From an uncultured Clostridia bacterium (GTDB lineage: Bacteria; Bacillota_A; Clostridia; Oscillospirales; Oscillospiraceae): DNA of 7,651 nt. The notes under the pieces were generated by a model. That model was not told the DNA's origin. It did not search any database and was given only the letters and a program-made list of their open reading frames with translations. Positions 1 to 6,249 of the stretch are shown here, in pieces. Made by a program: the position numbers and the translations under genes. The stretch is taken from NCBI GenBank assembly GCA_946408145.1, contig CAMJQX010000075.1, positions 1 to 7,651 on the forward strand, in the 5' to 3' direction. How positions within the stretch are numbered: the stretch's first letter is position 1; the number at the start of each line of letters is the position of its first letter.

Positions 1-496
1 TGACGCTCTTTTCGACGATGCCGTGGGCGAGCAGCACCTGGTTGATCGGGCCGACTGTGGAGAAGAGCGTGAAGAACAGCATGGAGAAGGCCGCCGCCAT
101 GATGAGGTTCGGCATGTAGATGACCGTCTTGAAAAACTGCTGGCCCTTGATGTTCAGGCGGTAGCTTGTGAAGAACACCGCCAGCATCAGCGCGACGACG
201 ATCTGCGGCACGGCGCCCATGAGCCAGAGGATCATGGTATTGCCGAAGTACTTGAGCATGCCGATCGTGCCGGACTTGTCCGGGCTGAAAAGGCTGATGT
301 AGTTCTTGAAGCCGACAAAGTTCGGCCCGATCTGCTTCAGGCCGCTGCGGTAGTTCTCAAAGAAGCTGTTGTAAAAGGTCGTGATCTGCGGCGTCAGCGT
401 AAAAATGAAGTATGCGATGAAAAAGGGCAGGATGAAGATATAGCCCCATTTCGCATAGCTCACGCCTTTTTTGCGTGGTTTCAGTTTTCTGTCCAT
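1..496 (-). CDS. Sugar ABC transporter permease, MalF/UgpA type (partial, C-terminus outside window)
   Basis: Inner-membrane subunit of a carbohydrate ABC importer (binding-protein-dependent transport, MalF/UgpA-like). The 165 residues present begin MDRKLKPRKKG, a short basic cytoplasmic tail. Three hydrophobic segments follow at about residues 17-39, 86-110 and 122-146, with an extracytoplasmic stretch containing VGFKNYISLF between the first two. The PNLIMAAAFSMLFF segment is typical of sugar permeases of this class. The EAA loop that contacts the ATPase lies beyond the window. The ATG at 496 has a GGGAGGGA ribosome binding site at 503-510, six bases away. It is the third gene of a minus-strand set after lacI and the binding-protein gene, separated from the latter by 161 bases with two hairpins. 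A MalG-type partner permease is expected next but not visible. The family call is firm; the substrate (cello-oligosaccharide) is inferred only from the nearby GH94 phosphorylase. Confidence 0.9.
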   Translation of the reverse strand, partial: MDRKLKPRKKGVSYAKWGYIFILPFFIAYFIFTLTPQITTFYNSFFENYRSGLKQIGPNFVGFKNYISLFSPDKSGTIGMLKYFGNTMILWLMGAVPQIVVALMLAVFFTSYRLNIKGQQFFKTVIYMPNLIMAAAFSMLFFTLFSTVGPINQVLLAHGIVEKSV

Positions 497-531
497 CGGC
501 GTTCCCTCCCGGTCGTATTCGCAGAAAAGAG

Positions 532-569
532 CTTCCCGGCGCACTGCCCGCGGGCGGTGCGCCCGGAAG
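532..569 (-). terminator. GC-rich hairpin with T-rich tail ahead of the permease; possible leaky terminator
   Basis: Inverted repeat: 532-536 pairs with 565-569, 538-544 with 557-563, and 546-550 with 551-555. There is one C-C mismatch (537/564) and one T-G wobble (545/556). Read on the minus strand, the stem ends GAAG and is followed at once by CTCTTTTCT, a broken T tract. This resembles a weak intrinsic terminator lying only about 20 bases before the permease ribosome binding site. Inference: partial termination or a 3'-end stabiliser for the binding-protein mRNA, lowering permease expression. Confidence 0.5.
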
Positions 570-585
570 GGCTTTCCTGATAAGC

Positions 586-618
586 TCATGGGGCAAGGCA
601 ATACGCCTTGCCCCATGA
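586..618 (-). other. Perfect 14-bp stem-loop between binding-protein and permease genes
   Basis: The arms 586-599 and 605-618 (CATGGGGCAAGGC and its complement plus one T-A pair) pair perfectly around a 5-base loop. Read on the minus strand, the right arm is followed by GCTTATC, without a T run, so it is not a standard intrinsic terminator. It starts 40 bases after the stop of the binding-protein gene. By analogy with the malE-malF intergenic palindromes of enterobacteria, it may block 3' exonuclease and stabilise the upstream message; that role is inference. Confidence 0.65.
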
Positions 619-657
619 CTTGCGTTAAGTTAAGCTGTTATGATCCGTACTCTCGCT

Positions 658-1971
658 TCAGGGAGTGACGACGTCGGGGTACTTCTCGTTGATGGTGAGG
701 TAGAAGTTGTTCAGAGCGGTCTCTTTGTCGACCAGGCCCTGGAAGTACTGCTGGAGGGCGTTCTGCAGACCCTCGTTGCAGGCCTGATCATAGATGGTGT
801 GGTTCTCCCACTTGATGTTGTCGGTCATGGCGGAGAAGACGGCGATATCGTTCTGGCCGCCCAGGAAATCGTTGCCGTAGCTCTCGTCCTCGGCAAACTT
901 GGCGTTGACGGCCTTGTTGTTCGGGAACTGGTTCTGCTCGGTAACGAGCTTGGAGCAGACCTCCTCGTCGTTGAGGAAGAGGTTCATGATCTCGGCGACG
1001 GCGGTGGGATTATCGGTGCCGACAGGAGCCATCATCCAGGTGCCGCCCCAGAAGTGAGCAGCGGGGCCTTCGCAGATGGCCCAGTCGCCGGAGCAGCCCT
1101 TCTCGGGATCCTGCGCGTTGCCCATGCAGAAGTTGAAGTACCAGGCCGGGCCGAAGAAGCACATGGTCTTGCCGTCGGCGAACATCTGGTCGTTCTTGGG
1201 CTGATCCCAAATGCCGGAGTCAGCCAGGGTGTACTCGTTCTCAACGAACTTCTCGGTCTGGGCGATCCAGGCCTCGATCATCGGGTCGAACTGGAGGTTG
1301 TTGTCCTCATCGACCCAGGGAGAGGTGCAGTTGTTGGAGAAGGGACGGTAGGTCTCGGCAAAGGAAGCGGTCATGTAGTATCCCTTGGCCTTGGCGTCGG
1401 CGGCAACAGCCTCGAACTTGTCCCAGCTGTCGAGCAGAGCCTGAACCTCGGCGGGATCATCGGTGCCGAGCACGTCCTTGGCGATGGAGCGGCGGTAGAT
1501 CAGCGCGGAGGGGCAGCACTGGAAGGAGACGCCCTTCACAACGCCGTCGGCGTCGGAGGCGGCCTTCACGGTGTACTCATAGGCGTTGGAGAAATCGGTC
1601 ACGCCGAGGGCGGCGATGTCCTGGGTGAAATCGGAGTCGGCATACTTCTGGATGTAGTCGGCTTCGGCCAGGAACAGGTCGACCTTCTCATCGTCGGGAG
1701 CGGTGGCCTGGTTGAACAGGGTCGTGTCCAGCTTGTCCTGGTAAGCGTTGTTGTCGCTCGGGGTGATAACGAAGTTGATCTTGGTCTCGCCGTCGGGCAG
1801 ATACCACTCGCCGTCCTTCTCAACGGCGTAGTAAGCCTTCAGGAAGCCGATGAACTCTTCGTTCCAGGCGTACAGGTTGAAGACCTTGCCCTCGCCTTCC
1901 GCAAACGCGGTGGGAGCAGCCAGCGCAAAGACCATAACCAGCGCGAGGAGCATTGCGATAAGCTTCTTCAT
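658..1971 (-). CDS. Extracellular solute-binding protein of a carbohydrate ABC transporter
   Basis: This 437-residue protein matches the size and layout of family 1 sugar-binding proteins (MalE/UgpB-like), which capture a sugar outside the membrane and deliver it to the permease. Residues 1-24 form a signal peptide (MKKL start, hydrophobic core, AFA cleavage site before E25). The mature part has family-typical features: VFNLYAWNEEF at the N-terminus, a FADGKTMCFFGPAW segment near 264-277, and a GGTWMMAPVGTDNP segment near 309-322. There is no lipobox cysteine, which is unusual for a Gram-positive binding protein, and the mature protein has nine cysteines (152, 153, 215, 271, 282, 293, 300, 339, 398). 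The ATG at 1971 has TAGGAGGAAC at 1976-1985. It follows lacI by 52 bases and precedes the permease by 161. Cellobiose or cello-oligosaccharide as ligand is inferred from context only. Confidence 0.92.
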   Translation of the reverse strand: MKKLIAMLLALVMVFALAAPTAFAEGEGKVFNLYAWNEEFIGFLKAYYAVEKDGEWYLPDGETKINFVITPSDNNAYQDKLDTTLFNQATAPDDEKVDLFLAEADYIQKYADSDFTQDIAALGVTDFSNAYEYTVKAASDADGVVKGVSFQCCPSALIYRRSIAKDVLGTDDPAEVQALLDSWDKFEAVAADAKAKGYYMTASFAETYRPFSNNCTSPWVDEDNNLQFDPMIEAWIAQTEKFVENEYTLADSGIWDQPKNDQMFADGKTMCFFGPAWYFNFCMGNAQDPEKGCSGDWAICEGPAAHFWGGTWMMAPVGTDNPTAVAEIMNLFLNDEEVCSKLVTEQNQFPNNKAVNAKFAEDESYGNDFLGGQNDIAVFSAMTDNIKWENHTIYDQACNEGLQNALQQYFQGLVDKETALNNFYLTINEKYPDVVTP

Positions 1972-2006
1972 TTTAGTTCCTCCTAAAAAATGTGTGATTT
2001 ATATTT

Positions 2007-2020
2007 GTGGGTCGCCCCAC
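2007..2020 (-). other. Small hairpin with GCGA loop between lacI and the binding-protein gene
   Basis: On the minus strand GTGGG-GCGA-CCCAC forms a 5-bp stem closed by a GNRA-type tetraloop, just after the lacI stop codon and 21 bases before the ribosome binding site of the binding-protein gene. It is followed by an AT-rich stretch (AAATATAAAT), not a T run, so it is unlikely to be a full terminator. It might be a processing or stability element. The following TATAAA (1998-2003) could be a -10 box, but no convincing -35 box precedes it. Confidence 0.35.
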
Positions 2021-2023
2021 GGA

Positions 2024-3037
2024 TCACCTGTTGAGATCGGCTACGCTGCCGCCCTCCAGCAGCTCGCCGGACACGATGTAGCGGTCGATCAGCGCGGTCT
2101 TGGGCTGTTCGATCAGCTCGATCAGACGGGACGCGGCCTCGCGGCCCAGCTCCTCCGTATTCTGCCGCCAGGTCGTCAGCGGGGGGTTGATGACCTGCGT
2201 CAGACGGATGCCGTCATAGCCGACGGCGGAGATGTCCTCCGGGATGCGGAGGCCGGCCTCCTGGATCGCGTTGTAGCCGCCGATATACGAGAAGTCGTCC
2301 GGGAAAAAGATGCAGTCGGGACGCTCCGGCAGCGCCAGGAGCCTGCGCGTGGCCTCATAGCAGCCGGAGGTATCGTGAAATGCCGCTTCTATTATATATG
2401 CCTCCGGTACGGGAATGCCGCTGGCCTGGCAGGCGCGGTGAAAACCCGTGAGCCGGCTTTCCGTGACCGTTGTGCGCTCGCCGTGGATCAGGGCCAGCCT
2501 TCTGTGCCCCTTCTGCACGGCATAGCGGACAAGCGACTCCATGCCGGAAACATTGTCGGACATGACGGCGATGCGCCCGTTGAACATGTGGTCGATGGTC
2601 ACGACCGGGAGATCGGAGCGCACGAGCTCCAGCACCATCGGGTCGCTGAAATCCACCGAGGCGATGACGACGCCGTCGACGCCGCGGTAGAGGCAGTGCT
2701 GCAGGTAGCTGGTCTGCCGATTGGCCATGTTGCGGTTGATGAAGGTGATATCGTAACCGCAGCGCTCGCTCTCGACCCGGATGCTGTCGAGGACCGAGGA
2801 GAAGAAATCATGCGCCAGACCGCCGTGCATGGGATCGACGAACAGGACGCCGATGTTGTAGCTGCGGCTGGTCTTCAGGGCGCGGGCCGCGGCGTTGGCC
2901 GTATAGCCGAGCTCCTGCGCGGTGCTTACGATCCGTTCGCGCGTCGCTTCCCCGATGTCCTGCTGGCCGTTGAGGGCCTTGCTGACCGTAGCTACCGAGA
3001 CGCCGCAGCGCAGTGCGATGTCCTTCATCGAAATCAC
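2024..3037 (-). CDS. LacI-family transcriptional regulator
   Basis: A sugar-responsive DNA-binding regulator of about 337 residues, the usual LacI/GalR length. The helix-turn-helix spans residues 5-24 (KDIALRCGVSVATVSKALNG), and the hinge helix is near 46-56 (NAAARALKT, with the Leu that inserts into the central CG step of the operator in this family). A periplasmic-binding-protein-like sensor domain runs from about 60 to 330, with family motifs GVDGVVIASVDF and SAVGYDGIRLTQVINPPLTT. I chose the GTG at 3037 because GGAGG at 3046-3050 sits 8 bases before it. The ATG at 3052 has no usable site, and the ATG at 3028 is 17 bases from GGAGG. It is the first gene of the minus-strand transporter set and divergent from the GH94 gene. 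A TAAACGTTTA palindrome in its leader suggests autoregulation. The inducer is unknown; cellobiose or glucose 1-phosphate would fit. Confidence 0.93.
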   Translation of the reverse strand: MISMKDIALRCGVSVATVSKALNGQQDIGEATRERIVSTAQELGYTANAAARALKTSRSYNIGVLFVDPMHGGLAHDFFSSVLDSIRVESERCGYDITFINRNMANRQTSYLQHCLYRGVDGVVIASVDFSDPMVLELVRSDLPVVTIDHMFNGRIAVMSDNVSGMESLVRYAVQKGHRRLALIHGERTTVTESRLTGFHRACQASGIPVPEAYIIEAAFHDTSGCYEATRRLLALPERPDCIFFPDDFSYIGGYNAIQEAGLRIPEDISAVGYDGIRLTQVINPPLTTWRQNTEELGREAASRLIELIEQPKTALIDRYIVSGELLEGGSVADLNR

Positions 3038-3045
3038 ACGCGGCG

Positions 3046-3050
3046 CCTCC
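3046..3050 (-). promoter_or_regulatory. Ribosome binding site deciding the GTG start of lacI
   Basis: GGAGG on the minus strand, 8 bases upstream of the in-frame GTG at 3037. It overlaps the codons that would follow the alternative ATG at 3052, so that ATG would leave this strong site unused inside the gene. Confidence 0.6.
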
Positions 3051-3055
3051 ATCCT

Positions 3056-3065
3056 TAAACGTTTA
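3056..3065. promoter_or_regulatory. Perfect LacI-type operator palindrome TAAACGTTTA
   Basis: A 10-bp perfect palindrome with the central CG and flanking AAA/TTT that LacI/GalR members (PurR and CcpA sites, for example) recognise. It lies just downstream of the expected start point of the lacI promoter (about +4 to +13), where bound repressor would block transcription. Its left half CTTAAACG (3054-3061) recurs at 3306-3313 in front of the GH94 gene. It lacks the outer TG and CA of a full CcpA cre site, so the local LacI protein is the preferred binder, but CcpA cannot be excluded. Confidence 0.72.
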
Positions 3066-3074
3066 CGTGCCTTT

Positions 3075-3103
3075 ACGATACCCGATTCTTCTGCGTTTTG
3101 CAA
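3075..3103 (-). promoter_or_regulatory. Sigma-A promoter of the lacI-transporter unit
   Basis: On the minus strand, TTGCAA (3098-3103) is the -35 box and TATCGT (3075-3080) the -10 box, with a 17-base spacer. Transcription is expected to start near 3068, giving a leader of about 30 bases to the GTG start. The operator palindrome at 3056-3065 falls inside this leader. Confidence 0.65.
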
Positions 3104-3250
3104 GGGCTTTTTGGCAATTTTGCGATATTTGGTGGTTTTGCACAGAGAAATAGCCTGTTTTTTGGTTATTATCACGTAACAGCCAAAGGACTTTCCGGAA
3201 GATGCTGAGATACGCCCGAGCAGCGGCGTGCAATTTCTTTTGAAAAAATG

Positions 3251-3270
3251 AAAAAAACACTTGTTTTTTT
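3251..3270. repeat. AT-rich inverted repeat overlapping the GH94 promoter
   Basis: AAAAAAACA (3251-3259) and TGTTTTTTT (3262-3270) are perfect inverted copies around a two-base centre. With the A run at 3243-3248 they form phased A/T tracts in the 298-base lacI-GH94 gap. The right arm covers the presumed -35 box. It could be bent DNA, an upstream promoter element or a second protein-binding site; no specific binder can be named. Confidence 0.5.
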
Positions 3271-3287
3271 GCTTAAGATGCGATAAT
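3261..3287 (+). promoter_or_regulatory. Putative promoter of the cellobiose phosphorylase gene
   Basis: GATAAT (3282-3287) is a good -10 box. The best -35 box is TTGTTT (3261-3266) with a short 15-base spacer, so the promoter may be weak or activator-dependent. Transcription would start near 3294, inside the first operator-like half site. The AT-rich patch between two GC-rich genes supports promoter function here. Confidence 0.45.
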
Positions 3288-3288
3288 C

Positions 3289-3317
3289 TAAACGAGATAG
3301 CAGAACTTAAACGATTT
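3289..3317 (+). promoter_or_regulatory. Two operator-like TAAACGA sites in the GH94 leader
   Basis: TAAACGA occurs at 3289-3295 and again at 3308-3314, 19 bases apart. The second copy continues as TTT (AAACGATTT, 3309-3317), a near match to the palindrome at 3056-3065, with which it shares CTTAAACG. The first copy overlaps the expected transcription start and the second lies about 15-20 bases downstream, before the ribosome binding site at 3323-3329. These are plausible sites for the divergently encoded LacI protein. Confidence 0.5.
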
Positions 3318-3335
3318 CGGTCAGGAGGAAAACCA

Positions 3336-5771
3336 ATGCAATACGGCCGTTTTGACGACGCAAGACGGGAGTACGTGATCACCACGCCCCGCACGCCGCT
3401 GCCCTGGATCAACTATCTCGGCAGCGAGGAGTTTTTCACCATCCTCAGCAACACCGCCGGCGGCTACAGCTTTTACCGCGACGCCAGGCTCCGCCGCCTG
3501 ACCCGCTACCGCTACAACAACGCCCCGCTGGATCAGGAGGGCTTTCACGTCTATATCCGCGACGGGGAGACGGTCTGGAACCCCGGCTGGCAGCCGACGC
3601 AGACGGAGCTCGACCGCTATGAGTGCCGCCACGGCCTGGGCTACACGCTCATCGAGGGCGGGAAGAACGGCGTGCTCGCGCGGCAGGAGCTGCTGGTCCC
3701 GCAGGGGGACAACTGCCTGCTGATGCGCCTGACGCTGCGCAACGAGAGCGGCGCGGCCAAGCGGCTGCGCGTGTTCCCCTATGTGGAGTTCTGTCTCTGG
3801 GACGCCATGGACGACTCCTCCAACTTCCAGCGCAACTTCTCCACCGGCGAGGTGGAGGTGGTCGGCCCCGCGATCTACCACAAGACCGAGTACCGTGAGC
3901 GGCGCGATCACTACGCCGTCTTCTGGGCCGACCGTCAACCGGACGCCTTCGACACCGCGCGGGACGCCTTCCTCGGCGTCTACGGCAGCCCCGCCCGGCC
4001 CGAGGCCGTGTTCGGCGGCGGCTGCACGGGGAGCCTTGCCCACGGCTGGCAGCCCGTCGCCGCGCAGCAGTTCGATCTCCCTCTCGCCCCCGGCGCGGAG
4101 GAGACGATCCTCTTCGGCCTGGGCTACATAGAAAACCCCGCCGCGGAGAAGTTCACGGCCCCCGGCGTCGTCAACAAGAGCCGCGCCGAGGCCATGATGG
4201 CCCGCTATGCCGACGCCGCCTCCTTCGACGCGGCGCTCGAAGCGCTGCGCGGGCACTGGTCGGCGCTGCTCGGCGGCTTCCAGGTCTCCACCGGCGAAGC
4301 GAAGCTCGACCGGATGGTGAACATCTGGAACCAGTATCAGTGCATGGTCACCTTCAACATGAGCCGCTCGGCGAGCTATTTCGAGAGCGGCATGGGCCGC
4401 GGCATGGGCTTCCGGGACTCCTGCCAGGATCTGCTCGGCTTCGTGCACATGATCCCCGAGCGCGCGCGGCAGCGCATCCTCGACATCGCGGCGACGCAGT
4501 TTCCCGACGGCAGCGCCTACCACCAGTACCAGCCCCTGACCAAGAAGGGCAACCTCGCCGTGGGCAGCGGCTTCAACGACGACCCGCTCTGGCTCATCGC
4601 GGGCACAGACGCCTACCTGCGCGAGACCGGCGACTGGAGCATCCTCGACGAGCTCTGCGACTTCGACAACGATCCGCAGCTCGCCCAGCCCCTGCTGGAG
4701 CATCTGCGCCGCAGCTTCCGCTACACCTGCACCCACCTCGGCCCCCACGGCCTGCCGCTGATCGGCCGGGCCGACTGGAACGACTGCCTGAACCTCAACT
4801 GCTTCTCCGAGCACCCGGGCGAGAGCTTCCAGATCACCGGGCCCAGCGAGGGGCCGGTGGCCGAGAGCGTGTTCATCGCGGGCATGTTCGTCAAGTACGG
4901 CCGCGCCTGGGCGGCGATCTGCCGTCATCTGGGGCTGGACGCCGAGGCCGCCGAGGCGGAGGCGGCGATCGCCGACATGGAAAAGACCGTGCTGGACGCG
5001 GGCTGGGACGGCGAATGGTTCCGCCGCGCCTATGACGCCTTCGGGCACGTGATCGGCGGAAGGGAATGCGAGGAGGGCCAGATCTTCATCGAGCCCCAGG
5101 GCATGTGCGTCATGGCCGGCATCGGCAAAGAGAGCGGCGAGGCCGCCCGCGCGCTCAGGAGCGTGGAGGAGCGGCTGGACACGAAGTACGGCATCGTCCT
5201 GCTGCAGCCCGCCTACACCCGCTATCACCTGGAGCTCGGCGAGATCTCCAGCTATCCCCCCGGCTACAAGGAGAACGCCGGCATCTTCTGCCACAACAAC
5301 CCCTGGATCGTCTGCGCCGAGACGGAGCTGGGCCACGGTGACCGCGCCTTTGAAGTCTACCGCCGCACCTGCCCGGCCTTCATCGAGGACATCAGCGAGA
5401 TCCATCGCACCGAGCCCTATGTCTACAGCCAGATGGTCGCCGGCCGCGACGCGCCGAGCTTCGGCGAGGGCAAGAACAGCTGGCTGACCGGCACGGCGGC
5501 CTGGACCTTCCTGAGCGTGAGCCAGGCAATCCTCGGCGTCAAGCCCACCCTGGACGGCCTTGCGATCGACCCCTGCGTCCCCGCGGACGTGAAGGGCTTC
5601 TCGGTCGTGCGCCGCTACCGCGGGGCGGAGTACCGCATCCGGGTGGAGAACCCGGACGGCGTGCAGAAGGGCGTGCGGCGGATGCTCGTCGACGGGAAGG
5701 CCGCGGACGGGAATCTGATCCCGGTACAGCCCGCCGGCAGCGTCGTCGAGGTCCTGGTCACGATGGGATGA
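3336..5771 (+). CDS. GH94 cellobiose phosphorylase
   Basis: Cytoplasmic enzyme that splits cellobiose with phosphate into alpha-D-glucose 1-phosphate and glucose, saving one ATP per disaccharide (EC 2.4.1.20). The 811 residues compare with about 822 in the Cellvibrio (Cellulomonas) gilvus enzyme, and the start [20 protein letters not shown] matches that enzyme closely. Domain order is the GH94 one: N-terminal beta-sandwich (about 1-275), helical linker, (alpha/alpha)6 barrel (about 315-735), C-terminal beta domain. Visible active-site motifs are [11 protein letters not shown] (R360, D365), [10 protein letters not shown] with D483 as the likely general acid, [13 protein letters not shown] (E646, H653) and the phosphate-loop-like LTGTAAW (T718, G719). 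There is no signal peptide, as expected. The ATG at 3336 follows AGGAGG closely; longer reading frames run into the promoter. It is divergent from lacI and the transporter. Cellodextrin or chitobiose phosphorylase is less likely given the N-terminal identity. Confidence 0.95.
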   Translation: MQYGRFDDARREYVITTPRTPLPWINYLGSEEFFTILSNTAGGYSFYRDARLRRLTRYRYNNAPLDQEGFHVYIRDGETVWNPGWQPTQTELDRYECRHGLGYTLIEGGKNGVLARQELLVPQGDNCLLMRLTLRNESGAAKRLRVFPYVEFCLWDAMDDSSNFQRNFSTGEVEVVGPAIYHKTEYRERRDHYAVFWADRQPDAFDTARDAFLGVYGSPARPEAVFGGGCTGSLAHGWQPVAAQQFDLPLAPGAEETILFGLGYIENPAAEKFTAPGVVNKSRAEAMMARYADAASFDAALEALRGHWSALLGGFQVSTGEAKLDRMVNIWNQYQCMVTFNMSRSASYFESGMGRGMGFRDSCQDLLGFVHMIPERARQRILDIAATQFPDGSAYHQYQPLTKKGNLAVGSGFNDDPLWLIAGTDAYLRETGDWSILDELCDFDNDPQLAQPLLEHLRRSFRYTCTHLGPHGLPLIGRADWNDCLNLNCFSEHPGESFQITGPSEGPVAESVFIAGMFVKYGRAWAAICRHLGLDAEAAEAEAAIADMEKTVLDAGWDGEWFRRAYDAFGHVIGGRECEEGQIFIEPQGMCVMAGIGKESGEAARALRSVEERLDTKYGIVLLQPAYTRYHLELGEISSYPPGYKENAGIFCHNNPWIVCAETELGHGDRAFEVYRRTCPAFIEDISEIHRTEPYVYSQMVAGRDAPSFGEGKNSWLTGTAAWTFLSVSQAILGVKPTLDGLAIDPCVPADVKGFSVVRRYRGAEYRIRVENPDGVQKGVRRMLVDGKAADGNLIPVQPAGSVVEVLVTMG

Positions 5772-5776
5772 ACAAC

Positions 5777-5827
5777 ACGACAAAAGCGCGGCAGATCCGT
5801 TTTTCGGATCTGCCGCGCTTTTGTCGT
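5777..5827. terminator. Bidirectional intrinsic terminator, perfect 23-bp stem
   Basis: The arms 5777-5799 and 5805-5827 are perfectly complementary around a TTTTT loop. The GC-rich core GCGCGGCAGATCCG is flanked by AAAA on the left and TTTT on the right, so each strand reads a stem followed by a T run. It begins 6 bases after the GH94 stop and ends 9 bases before the stop of the convergent ireB gene, serving both. Confidence 0.93.
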
Positions 5828-5836
5828 CTTCACTTC

Positions 5837-6079
5837 TTATTTGGCCAGATAGGTCCTCAGCAGCTCCTGCAGCAGCTCGTCCCGGTCGATGCGGGTGATG
5901 AGCGTGCGGGCGTTGTTGTAGTTCGTGATGTAGGTGGGATCCTCCGACAGAATATAGCCCACGATCTGGTTGATGGGGTTGTAGCCCTTCACCATGAGGG
6001 AGTTATACACGGACGACAGGATCTCCTTCATCTCGGCCTTGCTGTCCAATGCGGTAAATTTTCTGGTGGCTTCCTCCAT
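5837..6079 (-). CDS. ireB: IreB family regulatory phosphoprotein (UPF0297)
   Basis: A small cytoplasmic protein of 80 residues, near the 85-90 usual for the family. It carries the family signature KGYNPINQIVGYILSEDP (about 31-48), then YITNYNNARTLI and a C-terminal RDELLQELLRTYL. In Enterococcus faecalis IreB is a substrate of the PASTA kinase IreK and the phosphatase IreP and negatively affects cephalosporin resistance; phosphorylation is on N-terminal threonines. Here T5 and T9 lie in the N-terminal tail, with T5 in a TxxF context like the enterococcal one. The ATG at 6079 has AGGAGGAGGG at 6086-6095. It has its own promoter and is a single-gene unit here, away from the alaS and ruvX (yrrK) genes it often accompanies in Firmicutes. 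Confidence 0.93.
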   Translation of the reverse strand: MEEATRKFTALDSKAEMKEILSSVYNSLMVKGYNPINQIVGYILSEDPTYITNYNNARTLITRIDRDELLQELLRTYLAK

Positions 6080-6110
6080 GCTTTTCCCTCCTCCTTTTGT
6101 CCTCGCCTAC

Positions 6111-6138
6111 ATTATATCAGAATAATTGCACAAGTAAA
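6111..6138 (-). promoter_or_regulatory. Promoter of ireB with extended -10
   Basis: On the minus strand, TATAAT (6111-6116) is a consensus -10 box preceded by TGA, giving the extended -10 form TGnTATAAT. TTTACT (6133-6138) is a fair -35 box with a 16-base spacer. Transcription would begin about 10 bases before the ribosome binding site, giving a very short leader. Confidence 0.75.
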
Positions 6139-6195
6139 GTCGAAAATGGGGGAAAGAACGGAAAAATGCCAAGTATTTTTCGGGAAAATGGTGAG

Positions 6196-6213
6196 CTGCG
6201 CCGCCGGGCGCAG
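6196..6213. other. Short GC-rich inverted repeat between the divergent ireB and lipoprotein promoters
   Basis: CTGCGCC (6196-6202) and GGCGCAG (6207-6213) form a perfect 7-bp stem around GCCG. It lies just upstream of the plus-strand -35 box at 6221, about 60 bases upstream of the ireB -35 box. No T run follows on either strand, so it is not a terminator. It could be a protein-binding palindrome or chance in a GC-rich patch. Confidence 0.3.
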
Positions 6214-6220
6214 AACAAAA

Positions 6221-6249
6221 TTGACGAATCCGGCCGGAAAGAATATAAT
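6221..6249 (+). promoter_or_regulatory. Sigma-A promoter of the lipoprotein-alr operon
   Basis: TTGACG (6221-6226) and TATAAT (6244-6249) with the optimal 17-base spacer, in an AT-rich patch. Transcription should start near 6256, leaving a leader of about 50 bases before the ATG at 6306. Confidence 0.85.

Noticed and set aside
23..580. 185-codon plus-strand frame at the left edge
   Set aside because: It overlaps the permease, whose minus-strand translation has clear membrane segments; the plus-strand product is highly charged, without motifs, and runs through both hairpins.
586..618. Standard intrinsic terminator after the binding-protein gene
   Set aside because: The stem is strong, but no T run follows on either strand, so it is listed as a stem-loop of unassigned role.
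640..1986. 448-codon plus-strand frame opposite the binding-protein gene
   Set aside because: A Val/Gly/Leu-rich repetitive translation that mirrors the antisense of a strongly codon-biased gene. It has no ribosome binding site and no recognisable motif.
1850..3058. 402-codon plus-strand frame opposite lacI
   Set aside because: Shadow of the LacI gene, which is unambiguous on the minus strand.
3056..3065. Catabolite-repression (cre) site for CcpA
   Set aside because: The core TAAACGTTTA fits, but the outer TG and CA of the cre consensus are missing. A site for the adjacent LacI regulator explains it better; CcpA binding is left open but not called.
3321..5783. 820-codon open frame antisense to the whole phosphorylase gene
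   Set aside because: Its translation is rich in Ala, Val, Gly, Leu, His and Arg without domain structure, as expected when the codons of a GC-rich gene are read on the other strand. The plus-strand frame matches a well-known enzyme along its full length.
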